Notes: generated from the letters alone by a model not told the origin. A stretch of 64,000 bases of DNA from an uncultured Pelagibacteraceae bacterium (GCA_902564785.1 CACFCI010000001.1:62001-126000), one strand, 5' to 3'; positions 1 through 9,596 are shown, numbered from the stretch's first letter. Numbers and translations: made by a program.

Positions 1-2
1 AG

Positions 3-452
3 CTAGCTGGAATAGACTCTCCTGCATTTAATAAATATAAATTGAAAAATAATATAAACGATTGCAATTTAGTATCTGAAAAAAACAATATTGAATTCAA
101 ATGGAATTCTAATTTTCCGATAAATTCTTTAAATATTATGAGAGGGTATATTAGCGTTAGTAAGAATAAACAAAACGATTACTTAAATTGTTTTTTTGAC
201 GCGTATTGGAAAGATAATTATGACTTATCTAATGTTGAAAATATTTCTAAATTAATTAGGGAATTAAAAATTGATAGTGAAGATTTTTTTCAATCTATAA
301 AAGAACAATCTGTTAAAGATAAATTGATTAAATTAACTACAGATGCTTTTCAAAAAGAAGTTTTTGGGACTCCAACATTTATTGTTAATAATAAAATTTT
401 TTGGGGACAAGATAGACTTGAATATGCTTTAGAAGAGATAAATAATAATTAA
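3..452 (+). CDS. 2-hydroxychromene-2-carboxylate isomerase / DsbA-family thioredoxin-fold protein, 5'-truncated by window edge
   Basis: Reading frame is open upstream of the listed TTG start (LAGIDSPAFNKYK...) to the window edge; C-terminal FGTPTFIVNNKIFWGQDRLEYALEE is typical of HCCA isomerase/DsbA family. Confidence 0.8.
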   Translation, partial: LAGIDSPAFNKYKLKNNINDCNLVSEKNNIEFKWNSNFPINSLNIMRGYISVSKNKQNDYLNCFFDAYWKDNYDLSNVENISKLIRELKIDSEDFFQSIKEQSVKDKLIKLTTDAFQKEVFGTPTFIVNNKIFWGQDRLEYALEEINNN

Positions 453-832
453 ACAATCTTAAAACTACTGTTGCTCATTGCTGCAAATCCACCATCAATA
501 TGTGAAGTTTTTTTATATCCCATTTCTTTTAATGATTTTACTGCCAAAGCAGATCTCACACCTCCAGCACAAAATAAAACAAATTCCTTATTTTTGTCAA
601 TTTGTCCACTCTGGAAGATCGGACTATTTGGATCTAAATAAACCTCAAGCATCCCCCTTGGAATATGGTTTGCCCCATCAACTCTTCCTGTATTTTCTAA
701 CTCAGTTATCTCCCTAATATCAATTAAATTACAATTATTATCTTTTGTCATTTGATAAGCTTCATTTACATCTATAGTTTTAATTTCACTCATGGCATCT
801 GAAACTAAATTTTGAATTGATTTTATATTCAT
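449..832 (-). CDS. Rhodanese-like domain protein
   Basis: NLIDIRE...HIPRGMLE...FCAGGVRSALAVKSLKEMGY...GGFAAM rhodanese pattern with CAGGVRS active-site loop. Confidence 0.9.
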   Translation of the reverse strand: MNIKSIQNLVSDAMSEIKTIDVNEAYQMTKDNNCNLIDIREITELENTGRVDGANHIPRGMLEVYLDPNSPIFQSGQIDKNKEFVLFCAGGVRSALAVKSLKEMGYKKTSHIDGGFAAMSNSSFKIV

Positions 833-871
833 GTATTTAATATATAATAAATAATTTAAAAATATATAGTT

Positions 872-1651
872 GTGCTTCCAAAATATTTAAAACCATTTCA
901 TGTAGATAAATCTAATCTTATAAGAATAGGTCCTAAAACAGATGGTGGATATATTATTGATAAACGAATTTTACGAAAAAATAATATTTTAATTACATGT
1001 GGTTTAAATGATGACTGGGAATTTGAGAAACAATTTATAAAAATAAATGGAGATGTACCGATTATTGCTTTTGATCACACTGTAAATAATGATTTTTGGA
1101 TTAAAAGGTTTAAAAAAGATTTAATTTCACTTTTATTGTTAAAAAAATTAAAAATAAACAAAATATTAGATGTATTTAAGTATATTGATTATCGTTTATT
1201 TTTTAAAAAAAATAAAATTCATTATAAAAAAAAAATAGTATCTAAATCAAAAAATAAGTATCAAATATCAATCCCTGAGATACTAAAATCTTTAAAAAGT
1301 GTTGTTTTAAAAGTAGATATCGAAGGTGATGAGTATAAAATTTTAAACGATATTAAAAAAAACTCAAAAAAAATTATTTTTCTAATAATTGAACTGCATA
1401 ATGTTAATAAAAATTTAAATAAAATTAAAAATTTCTTAAAAAATTTAGATCTTAAGGTTATTCATATACATGCTAACAATTATGGCGGTATAGACGAAAA
1501 AAATAATCCCAAAGTAATTGAATTATCTCTTATAAATTCAAAAATAATTAAAATAAAAAATATTTATAGTAAAAAGAAATATCCAATACTTAATTTAGAT
1601 TATAAAAACTTTAAAAGAAGAGATGATATCAAAATCAAATTTAACAAATAA
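872..1651 (+). CDS. FkbM-like methyltransferase family protein
   Basis: IGPKTDGGYIID, LITCGLNDDWEFEKQF, VVLKVDIEGDEYKIL motifs; GTG start. Confidence 0.6.
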   Translation: MLPKYLKPFHVDKSNLIRIGPKTDGGYIIDKRILRKNNILITCGLNDDWEFEKQFIKINGDVPIIAFDHTVNNDFWIKRFKKDLISLLLLKKLKINKILDVFKYIDYRLFFKKNKIHYKKKIVSKSKNKYQISIPEILKSLKSVVLKVDIEGDEYKILNDIKKNSKKIIFLIIELHNVNKNLNKIKNFLKNLDLKVIHIHANNYGGIDEKNNPKVIELSLINSKIIKIKNIYSKKKYPILNLDYKNFKRRDDIKIKFNK

Positions 1652-2648
1652 AAATATTTGTGTGGTTTACACGCATCATAAATTAGGAGATTTAATTTGG
1701 CAACTTCCTTATATAAAAGCTATTAGCGAACATCATAATAGTAAAGTTAATTTAATTTTGAGAAAAAAAACTCAAGCTAAAAATATACTAAAAGATCTTA
1801 ATCATATTGAAAATATTTTTTATAACGAATTTAGAAAAGGTATTTATTATTGGATAGATGTGTTCAAATTAATTAAATTATTTAAAAGCAAAAATTTTAC
1901 TTATGTTTATATTTTAGATAAAGTTAATAAACCTGCAATTGCAGCAAAACTTAGTGGGGTTCCAAATATAATCGGACCGGGAATTGGTAATCAAAAAAAA
2001 TGGCTTACTACAAAAAATATTTTAGATAATTCTGACTGGAAATTAAGTTATTCTGAACAATCGCAGAAATTATTAAAACTAAATGGAATAAGTTTAAATA
2101 ATGTTTTTCCAGAAATAAAAATAGATCTGCAAAGTTTCAATAATCAAAATCAAGATATATTAAAAAACGGTAGAAAGATAGCTTTTGGTGTAGATTCATT
2201 TGAGGACTATAAAATGTGGTTTGAAGAAAATTTTGTTGAGTTAGCAGATTTACTTTATAAAAAAAAATTATGTAATTATATCTATTTGATTTGTGGCCCT
2301 GATAAAGGCTACATTTCAAAAAAAATAATTTCTTTATCTAGTGAAAAATATTTTATTGATTGTTCTAATAAAGATCTAACAGGTGTCATAACAGCTATTA
2401 AAAATTCAGATTTTTTTGTTGGAAATAATTCTGGACCATTAAATTTAGCCTCAGCATTGGGTGTAAAGAGTTTTGGTTTAATTGCCAATGATGCTATAAG
2501 TGAATTAAAATTCAGCAAAATCAATTTTATAGTTCCTGACGGATATCAAGATAACAAATGGATTAGAGATAGAAATAATATGAAAACTTTAACTACAGAA
2601 AAAGTCTTTAAAACATTAATAGAAAGTTTAGAAAATGAAAGCAAATAA
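1623..2648 (+). CDS. Glycosyltransferase family 9 / heptosyltransferase-like protein
   Basis: GDLIWQLPYIKAI N-terminus and FVGNNSGPLNLASALGVKSFGL C-terminal GT9 motif. Confidence 0.75.
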   Translation: MISKSNLTNKNICVVYTHHKLGDLIWQLPYIKAISEHHNSKVNLILRKKTQAKNILKDLNHIENIFYNEFRKGIYYWIDVFKLIKLFKSKNFTYVYILDKVNKPAIAAKLSGVPNIIGPGIGNQKKWLTTKNILDNSDWKLSYSEQSQKLLKLNGISLNNVFPEIKIDLQSFNNQNQDILKNGRKIAFGVDSFEDYKMWFEENFVELADLLYKKKLCNYIYLICGPDKGYISKKIISLSSEKYFIDCSNKDLTGVITAIKNSDFFVGNNSGPLNLASALGVKSFGLIANDAISELKFSKINFIVPDGYQDNKWIRDRNNMKTLTTEKVFKTLIESLENESK

Positions 2649-3090
2649 TTTTACACTTCCCTCTACGAATAAAAGTAATTACTCACTAAGAAATTCAATT
2701 GGGAATTATGTTGTTATTTATTTTTATCCAAAAGACGATACACCAGGATGCACAATTGAAACGAATGATTTTAATAAATTATACTTAAAATTTAAAAAAT
2801 TAAATTGTGAAATTTATGGAATTTCTAAAGATAGTATCAAAAGTCATGATAAATTTAGGAATAAATACAATATTAAATTTAATTTGTTAGCAGATGAAGA
2901 TTTAAAAGTACTTAAAAAATATAAAGTTTGGGGTAAGAAAAAATTTATGGGTCGAGAATTTATGGGAATAATAAGAACAACTTTTTTAATTGATAAAAAG
3001 GGCAAAATATTAAAAGTTTGGGATAACGTAAAAGTAAAAGATCATGCAAAAGAAGTCTTAGAAACTCTACAAAATATTGTAAAAAAGTAA
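2635..3090 (+). CDS. bcp: Thioredoxin-dependent peroxiredoxin (BCP family)
   Basis: VVIYFYPKDDTPGCTIETNDF catalytic motif, FNLLADED, FLIDKKGKI. Confidence 0.92.
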   Translation: MKANNFTLPSTNKSNYSLRNSIGNYVVIYFYPKDDTPGCTIETNDFNKLYLKFKKLNCEIYGISKDSIKSHDKFRNKYNIKFNLLADEDLKVLKKYKVWGKKKFMGREFMGIIRTTFLIDKKGKILKVWDNVKVKDHAKEVLETLQNIVKK

Positions 3091-3092
3091 AA

Positions 3093-3123
3093 AAAAAGAC
3101 CCCTTATTTCTAAGGGGTCTTTA
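3093..3123 (-). terminator. Rho-independent terminator between convergent bcp and amt; T-run best placed for the minus strand
   Basis: aagaccccttatttctaaggggtctt perfect stem; the 5' A-run on + reads as a T-run after the hairpin on -. Confidence 0.85.
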
Positions 3124-3165
3124 GTTAACTAACTAGAGAGAGATTTAAGTTAATTCTTGTTTTAC

Positions 3166-3210
3166 AGAGGCTCTTCAATGAGATAACGACATGGAGATCG
3201 AAGAGCCTCT
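3166..3210 (-). other. Long inverted repeat in amt 3' UTR
   Basis: agaggctcttc (3166-3176) / gaagagcctct (3200-3210), 11 bp perfect arms. Confidence 0.7.
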
Positions 3211-3228
3211 ATATTGCATTACATGCAA

Positions 3229-4530
3229 TTAGTCACGTATTGCGTACGCTATTACTCCTGTTTCTGTAACATCAGTACCTTTGGTTTCAGCTTCTTTACT
3301 CAATCTAATTCCAAATGTAGCTTTCATTATTGACCAGATTACATAAGACACAGCAAACACAAAAATGTTAATTGAAAGTACACCAACTAATTGTGCACTA
3401 AACGATGCATCAGCGTTTGTTATTGGCACTGCTAATGTTCCCCATATACCAGCAAACATGTGAGCTGGAATTGCGCCTACAACATCGTCAAGTTTGAAAC
3501 TGAATAATAATTTAGTTCCAAATACTACGATCAGTCCACCTACAGCTCCAATGAAAATTGCTGCTAAAGGTGATGGCGCTAATGGTTCCGCCGTAACAGC
3601 TACTAGACCACCAATTGCTCCATTTAACATTTGAATTACATCTGTTTTACCAAACATTAATCTTGTGATTATTGCAGCGGCCATAACACCACCACAAGCA
3701 GCAAGATTAGTATTAATAAATATACTTGAGACAGCAACTGCATCATCAAATGTTCCAATAGCTAGTTGAGATCCACCATTGAATCCAAACCAACCTAACC
3801 ACAATATAAATACTCCAACAGTTACTAATGGAATTGAAGAAGCAGCAAAAGGTTTAATTGCTCTCGCCTCACCTTTGCTATCAAATCTTCCATATCTAGC
3901 ACCTAACAACATGATACCTGCTAAAGCGGCTGCACCACCAGTTGAGTGTACTAATGTAGAGCCAGCAAAATCAGAGAAACCTAGTTCTGCTAACCAGCCT
4001 CCACCCCATTGCCAACCCATGACGATTGGATAAATTATTCCAGCTAAAATAGCTGCAAACAAGAAAAACGGCCATAGCTTAATTCTTTCAGCCATAGCAC
4101 CTGAACAAATTGAAACTGTTGTTGCACAGAATACCATTTGAAAGAACCAGTCTGACCCATCTGCATAACCTGTATCAACTGCACTTGCGTCTGACCAAGG
4201 TGTAAATGTTCCAATATATCCTCCTTCAGGAATTCCGTAAGCTAAATTATATCCGAATAGCCAAAACATAATTCCGGCAATTGAATATAGACCTATATTT
4301 TTAGCACATATTACTGATACACTTTTTGAAGTTACCATACCAGATTCTAGCATTGCAAAACCAGCTGCCATGAACATGACAAGGAAACCACAAATTAAAA
4401 ATAGAAGCGAGTTAAATATCGCTTGAACTTCTCCAGAGACTGTTGTCTCTGCCATACCTGCACTACTCATGTTTAATAAAAATATTAAACTAAGAAGCGG
4501 TGCTGATATTTTTTTTATTATTTTAGTCAT
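3229..4530 (-). CDS. amt: Ammonium transporter
   Basis: AmtB-like: FWLFGYNLAYG, VFCATTVSICSGAMAERIKLW, LVHSTGGAAALAG, GAIPAHMFAGIWGTLAVP; signal peptide; GGAGG upstream of ATG. Confidence 0.95.
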   Translation of the reverse strand: MTKIIKKISAPLLSLIFLLNMSSAGMAETTVSGEVQAIFNSLLFLICGFLVMFMAAGFAMLESGMVTSKSVSVICAKNIGLYSIAGIMFWLFGYNLAYGIPEGGYIGTFTPWSDASAVDTGYADGSDWFFQMVFCATTVSICSGAMAERIKLWPFFLFAAILAGIIYPIVMGWQWGGGWLAELGFSDFAGSTLVHSTGGAAALAGIMLLGARYGRFDSKGEARAIKPFAASSIPLVTVGVFILWLGWFGFNGGSQLAIGTFDDAVAVSSIFINTNLAACGGVMAAAIITRLMFGKTDVIQMLNGAIGGLVAVTAEPLAPSPLAAIFIGAVGGLIVVFGTKLLFSFKLDDVVGAIPAHMFAGIWGTLAVPITNADASFSAQLVGVLSINIFVFAVSYVIWSIMKATFGIRLSKEAETKGTDVTETGVIAYAIRD

Positions 4531-4605
4531 TAGTCCTCCACTTGTTTAAATGGTGTCTTATAATTTCTATTTATTTTAAAACTAACGCTGATTAAGAAAA
4601 GTGGG

Positions 4606-4664
4606 TATGCAGTTTTTGCATATAGTAACAGCCCTGAACGTTGTTATTAATCGTTAGGGCTGTT
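4606..4664 (-). promoter_or_regulatory. Candidate structured 5' leader of amt (two consecutive hairpins)
   Basis: aacagccct(4627-4635)/agggctgtt(4656-4664) with inner aacg/cgtt pairing, and tatgca(4606-4611)/tgcata(4617-4622). Confidence 0.5.
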
Positions 4665-4675
4665 AAAAAAAAATA

Positions 4676-4951
4676 TTATCTGTTAAATACTTCTTTTAAA
4701 GCTTTAGCTGGTAAGAATTTTACCTTTTGAGAAGCAGCAATTTGAATCTGCTCACCAGTTCTTGGGTTTCTTCCAACTCTTGCTTTTCTCTTTGCGACTT
4801 TGTACGTGCCAAACCCAGCAATTTTAACTGAGTCATCCCCTTTTAAAGCATCTAAAATAGTGTTGGTAATAGTATCAAAAGTTCGCTCAGCATCTGCCTT
4901 ACTCAAATTTAATGAGCCAGAAAGCTTAGCAATTAGTTGTTTTTTGTTCAT
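4676..4951 (-). CDS. hupB: HU family DNA-binding protein
   Basis: MNKKQLIAKL...KIAGFGTYKVAKRKARVGRNPRTGEQIQIAASQKVKFLPAKALKE. Confidence 0.95.
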   Translation of the reverse strand: MNKKQLIAKLSGSLNLSKADAERTFDTITNTILDALKGDDSVKIAGFGTYKVAKRKARVGRNPRTGEQIQIAASQKVKFLPAKALKEVFNR

Positions 4952-5108
4952 TTTAGCTCCGGTTTTGTTGGTTAATATTTATACTTGCCATAAACGTTGA
5001 TAAATCAAGCTTTTTTTTAGTGTTTGGTTTTTTTAAACACACAATATCTTGTAAAAACATAAATAAATGTCGAATTTATTGACTTTTTTTAACTTTTTAA
5101 AATGTGAA

Positions 5109-6221
5109 TTATCTAAATAAACCTAAGTCTTTTAGATCATTAAATGTGGTGAAAAACATCAATGATAGCAACAAAAACAATCCGATTCGAAAAAAACCTT
5201 CTTGAGTTTTTTGAGATAATGGTCGGCCTAAAACTTTTTCAAATGCATAAAACATTAAATGTCCTCCATCTAACATTGGAATTGGAAATAGATTAATAAG
5301 TCCTAAACTTATTGAAATATAAGCCATCATACTAATGAAAGCCAACACTCCAAACGTTGCAACTTGTCCAGAAATTTTAGCAATTCTAATTGGGCCTCCC
5401 AATTGGGAAGTATCAGCTTTACCTAAAATCATTCCACCTATGTATTTAAGTGAAGAAACGCTTACAAAATAAACTTCATAACCAGCATAATATAAAGCCT
5501 GAGCAGGTCCTAGTTTGACATGATTAACTTTATTATTATAAGCACCAAGTTTAATACCAACCATTCTTTTGTTAATTTTATTTCCCAAACCGTCATCACC
5601 CTCAACTGTGTTTGGCTTAATTTTTAGAATTAATTCATCAGATGAACGCTTTACTTTAAAGTCTATAAAGTCACCTGTAGACAAGGTGATAAATTTGGAA
5701 ACTTCCATAATGCTTTTAACTTCATTTCCGTCTATTTCTAAAATTATATCTTCAGCTTTAAGTCCTCCTATCATTGCTGGACTATCTTGCTGAACTTCGT
5801 TTATAACAGCCGGAGTAAAATCCTTACCAATAAATGTATATATTGAAAAAAATATTACTAATGCCAATAAAAAATTGGCCAAAGGACCACCAAATACAAT
5901 TAAAACTCTTTGATATAAGGGCTTTAGTATAAATAATTTTTCTCTTTCCTCTTCGTTATATTTTTCTAAAATTTCCTGATGATCAGATTGTGAATATACA
6001 TTCCTATCGCCAAAAAACTTTACATATCCACCTAAAGGAATTGCACATATTTTCCATCTAGTTCCATGTTTGTCATTCCAGCCAAATAGTTCTTTTCCGA
6101 ATCCAATAGAAAAATCAGTTACACCTACACCATATTTTCGTGCAAAATAATAATGTCCATATTCATGAATAAAAACAACGATTAAAATTAATATAAGGAA
6201 GGGTATTATATAACTTAACAT
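5109..6221 (-). CDS. rseP: Site-2 intramembrane metalloprotease RseP (single PDZ-like domain visible)
   Basis: HEYGHYYFARKYGVGVTDFSIGFG (HExxH), PDZ-like region, NLFPIPMLDGGHLMFY. Confidence 0.92.
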   Translation of the reverse strand: MLSYIIPFLILILIVVFIHEYGHYYFARKYGVGVTDFSIGFGKELFGWNDKHGTRWKICAIPLGGYVKFFGDRNVYSQSDHQEILEKYNEEEREKLFILKPLYQRVLIVFGGPLANFLLALVIFFSIYTFIGKDFTPAVINEVQQDSPAMIGGLKAEDIILEIDGNEVKSIMEVSKFITLSTGDFIDFKVKRSSDELILKIKPNTVEGDDGLGNKINKRMVGIKLGAYNNKVNHVKLGPAQALYYAGYEVYFVSVSSLKYIGGMILGKADTSQLGGPIRIAKISGQVATFGVLAFISMMAYISISLGLINLFPIPMLDGGHLMFYAFEKVLGRPLSQKTQEGFFRIGLFLLLSLMFFTTFNDLKDLGLFR

Positions 6222-6298
6222 TATTATTTATATTTTATTTGAATCTAATACTTTAACAACAATAAATATTTGATAATTTGACGCTATATTTATCAATT

Positions 6299-7222
6299 TT
6301 AATTTAAAATTTTCTTTTTTGCTTTTTCAAATTCAACTTCATTAAGAACTCCACTCTTATATAAATCGTTTAGCTTTTTTAATTGTTCAATTATATCATT
6401 TGATTGATCTGAATTTAAACTTGCACCTGATGAAATAATTGTGTTTAAATTAAGCAAATGTCTTTCCTTAGCCCTAACACTTTTTTCAAATTTTAAATGA
6501 CGATTAGCTGATATTGATACCCATTTTTTCATTGATCTTTCGTGTTCTGGAAAATTTTTTATCTTATTTTTATGATACTCAGAAGTTTCCTCTATAAAAA
6601 AAGAATTTTTTGGAGCATTAATGGTACTTGGATCAGCATAATAATGCATATGATACATCGTACCTTTAACTAGTCTTGAAAAGTACCAGTGACTACTCCA
6701 AAATCCTATTTTAGGTAAATCAATTGAATTATTCTTTAACCATTTTTTTAATTGTGAAAAAACATTTCTTAATTCTGGATCCCTTGGATCGTAAACTCTT
6801 TTATTAATATCCCTATGACCAATTCTTAAACAATTAACTGTAGTTCCTTTTCTATAAAAATTGAGATAATAATATTCTGGTCTCTCATAACAACCGTCGT
6901 ATTTATTTTTATAAACAATTTTTATAATTGCATCATTTACAATATATTCATACACTCCAGCTGTTTTAATTTGTTCAAATGTAATTGCCTCAGCAAATTT
7001 ACCATTTTCTAATCTTATAAGAATATAAGATTTCCATCTTAATCCGTAAAAAGCGTCATTAGCCGATTGTGTAACAATCCACTCACCAGGTGGAAGGTCT
7101 ATTTTAAACTCCCTAACAGGTTCAAAAATATTTTTTACTTTGTTTCCAACTTTATATCCTGCAGCATTTGAATTACAAATTAAATAAAATGAAATACAAA
7201 TTATAAAAAATACATTTTTCAT
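6299..7222 (-). CDS. Secreted protein with C-terminal SHOCT-like segment
   Basis: Signal peptide; C-terminus IIEQLKKLNDLYKSGVLNEVEFEKAKKKILN matches SHOCT pattern. Confidence 0.6.
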   Translation of the reverse strand: MKNVFFIICISFYLICNSNAAGYKVGNKVKNIFEPVREFKIDLPPGEWIVTQSANDAFYGLRWKSYILIRLENGKFAEAITFEQIKTAGVYEYIVNDAIIKIVYKNKYDGCYERPEYYYLNFYRKGTTVNCLRIGHRDINKRVYDPRDPELRNVFSQLKKWLKNNSIDLPKIGFWSSHWYFSRLVKGTMYHMHYYADPSTINAPKNSFFIEETSEYHKNKIKNFPEHERSMKKWVSISANRHLKFEKSVRAKERHLLNLNTIISSGASLNSDQSNDIIEQLKKLNDLYKSGVLNEVEFEKAKKKILN

Positions 7223-7232
7223 ATAATCAATG

Positions 7233-7856
7233 TTATTTTATTGTTTGAATTAAAGAAATACTATTATTAGTTGGTTTATTAACTTCCTTTGAAACTATAT
7301 GATATTTTAAATTTGGTATTTGTCTCTCTTTTAAAAAAGAGGAGCCTTGTAGTTCAAGATTTAAATAACGATTCACATCTGTTTGATTGAGGATTACTGG
7401 TTGACGATGATGAATTGCTTTAATGTTTTCTTTTGCGTCTTCTGTGATTAAACAGAACTGATCTTTTTCAAAGATACCAGCAAAATAAATAGTATTAGTA
7501 TCTTCACGAGTAAAATAATGCGGAGTTTTTTCTTGCTCTTCTCTCTTCCACTCATAAAAACCATCAGCAATTGCAACACATCTATAATTTTTAATCAATT
7601 TCTTAAAAGAAACTTTTTCATCAATAGTCTCTAATCTTGCATTTATTAAAGCTTTAAAATCTTTATTTTTTGCCCAACTAGGAACTAAACCCCACTGAAG
7701 ATTTTCCAAAGTATTTCCATTTTTATATTTTTTTATCACAGGAAGTTTTTGATATGGGTGAGCATTATAGTTTTCAGTATCCTCAACCTGAATTGCGGAT
7801 TTAACTAATTTATTCGTTTTAGTAACAGGATTGTTTACTACGTATCTTCCACACAT
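7233..7856 (-). CDS. SOS response-associated peptidase (SRAP/YedK/HMCES family)
   Basis: MCGRYVV N-terminus with Cys2, WGLVPSWAK, NARLETI, CVAIADGFYEWKR, HHRQPVIL. Confidence 0.95.
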   Translation of the reverse strand: MCGRYVVNNPVTKTNKLVKSAIQVEDTENYNAHPYQKLPVIKKYKNGNTLENLQWGLVPSWAKNKDFKALINARLETIDEKVSFKKLIKNYRCVAIADGFYEWKREEQEKTPHYFTREDTNTIYFAGIFEKDQFCLITEDAKENIKAIHHRQPVILNQTDVNRYLNLELQGSSFLKERQIPNLKYHIVSKEVNKPTNNSISLIQTIK

Positions 7857-8404
7857 TATATTGTTTGCTCTTTAATTAATTCCTCTATTTGTTTAATCAT
7901 TATTTTTGGTGATCTCATTGAAGGATAAATTTCTTGCGCTTTTTCGTAGCTTCTAATAGCTTTCTCATAATTTTTAAGTTGAATATTCACCAAACCTTGT
8001 CCTGCTAAAGCTCCAAAATGTCTTGGTTCTAAAGCCAAAACTTTATCAATGTCATCTTGAGATTTTTGAAATTCTCCTAACAAATAAAGAACAGTTGCTC
8101 TTTTATTCCATGCCTCGGCCCAACTTTGATCAAGATTAATAACCTCGGTAAAAATATCTTTTGCTTTTATATATTGTTGATCTCTTACTAGCTGAGACCC
8201 CTCCTCTAATCTTGCTGTGAGGTTTTCATTAGTGGGATGTTTGCTCCATAAAGCCCATATTTCTTGTTCAATTATTATTGCTATTTTTGATTTATTTACT
8301 TTTAACTCATTAAACAATTGGTTGAGTCTTGTATCTTTTTCATTTGCTAAAGTAATAACTTGTGAAAATAAAAAAAATAAAATTACAAAGAATAATTTCT
8401 TCAT
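7856..8404 (-). CDS. Secreted/periplasmic tetratricopeptide repeat protein
   Basis: Signal peptide; AWNKRATVLYLLGEFQKSQDDIDKVLALEPRHFGALAGQGLVNIQLKNYEKAIRSYEKAQEIYP TPR units. Confidence 0.85.
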   Translation of the reverse strand: MKKLFFVILFFLFSQVITLANEKDTRLNQLFNELKVNKSKIAIIIEQEIWALWSKHPTNENLTARLEEGSQLVRDQQYIKAKDIFTEVINLDQSWAEAWNKRATVLYLLGEFQKSQDDIDKVLALEPRHFGALAGQGLVNIQLKNYEKAIRSYEKAQEIYPSMRSPKIMIKQIEELIKEQTI

Positions 8405-8444
8405 AATTAAATATTATCAAATATTAGAATTAAAGTCTTGGGTC

Positions 8445-8897
8445 TTAAGTGTCTTGATTGTTATTTTTACAACTATAAAAAGAAATATCTTTTTCTTTTT
8501 CCTCTTGTTTTATATTTATTGTAATTTCATGAATAAGTTCACCCGTTTTTTTTGTAAAAACTGCAGACTCTGAGTAATTTCTTTCCTCATCAAATGCTTG
8601 GATTAAAACAATATCTTTATTGGAAATTTTTACTTCTAAATCAATTTTATCAATAAATTCTGATAAATTTTTTACATTTAATATGTTGGGAATTTTTGAC
8701 TCTATTATTAATTTATTAATATCTTCTCTGTTAACTTGGTTATTAGAAAAAGTTTCGAAATTGTGATCTGGATTTTTTAAAATTACTTTTTCAAACTTAC
8801 AAGTCAAATTTAAATCTGAGTCTATAGTAACATTTGTGTTTTGCGCATTTGTATAACTAAACCAAAATAAACTTATAACTATGATTAGTTTTTTCAT
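8445..8897 (-). CDS. Hypothetical secreted protein
   Basis: Intact ORF with signal peptide MKKLIIVISLFWFSYTNA; no family recognised. Confidence 0.6.
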   Translation of the reverse strand: MKKLIIVISLFWFSYTNAQNTNVTIDSDLNLTCKFEKVILKNPDHNFETFSNNQVNREDINKLIIESKIPNILNVKNLSEFIDKIDLEVKISNKDIVLIQAFDEERNYSESAVFTKKTGELIHEITINIKQEEKEKDISFYSCKNNNQDT

Positions 8898-8906
8898 ATT
8901 TAGTTC

Positions 8907-9596
8907 TTATAGTTTTTTCTGGTTGATTACTACGTCCACTAATATCGCAATTAGCAAATTAAGCATAGTAATGCCACATATAATTATAAAACTGAAAAAA
9001 TAAATCCAGGCCCACCAGTAAATATCTTGTAGAGGCAACATCACTTGTTCCCAGCTTGAGAGTGTTAAGACTTGAAAGAGTGTTATCATTGCAACCCCAA
9101 CATCATTCCATCTTTCTGGAATATCTGAACTAAATAAAATCGATCCTATAGTTGCATAAATATATAGAATTATAAATAACAATAACCCAACATAAAAAAC
9201 TCTTTTTACAGAAGTAAGTAATGCTTCAATAATTTTTTTTAATTCTGGCACAACTGATATTATTCTTAGTACTCTAAATACTCTTAACAACCTTAATAGC
9301 AAGAAACTAGAATTGTTTGGTATTGGAATTAAGGAAATTAAAACAATTAAAGTATCAAAAACATTCCATCCACTTTTAAAAAACTCTAACTTTTTAGATT
9401 CTCCTACAAAACGAATTATAATTTCAATGACAAAAAATATAGTGATAGAATAATCTAAGTAATTAATTGTTTGTTTTGTAAATTCATTTAAATCATATGT
9501 GTTAACTCCAATTGTTATTGCATTTAATATAATTATTGAAATTACAATAAATTGGAAAATTCTACTTTCTTTAAGATTATATAAAAATTTATTCAT
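8907..9596 (-). CDS. Single-domain (6TM) voltage-gated cation channel, BacNav-like, with atypical filter
   Basis: S4 LLRLLRVFRVLRIISVVPELKK with spaced arginines; pore LFQVLTLSSWEQVMLPL; S6 MLNLLIAILVDVV. Confidence 0.85.
   Translation of the reverse strand: MNKFLYNLKESRIFQFIVISIIILNAITIGVNTYDLNEFTKQTINYLDYSITIFFVIEIIIRFVGESKKLEFFKSGWNVFDTLIVLISLIPIPNNSSFLLLRLLRVFRVLRIISVVPELKKIIEALLTSVKRVFYVGLLLFIILYIYATIGSILFSSDIPERWNDVGVAMITLFQVLTLSSWEQVMLPLQDIYWWAWIYFFSFIIICGITMLNLLIAILVDVVINQKKL

Noticed and set aside
8217-8573. 118-aa plus-strand ORF across the TPR/hypothetical gene junction
   Set aside because: Antisense to two signal-peptide-bearing ORFs; Phe/Ile-rich translation reflects reversed poly-A/T DNA.
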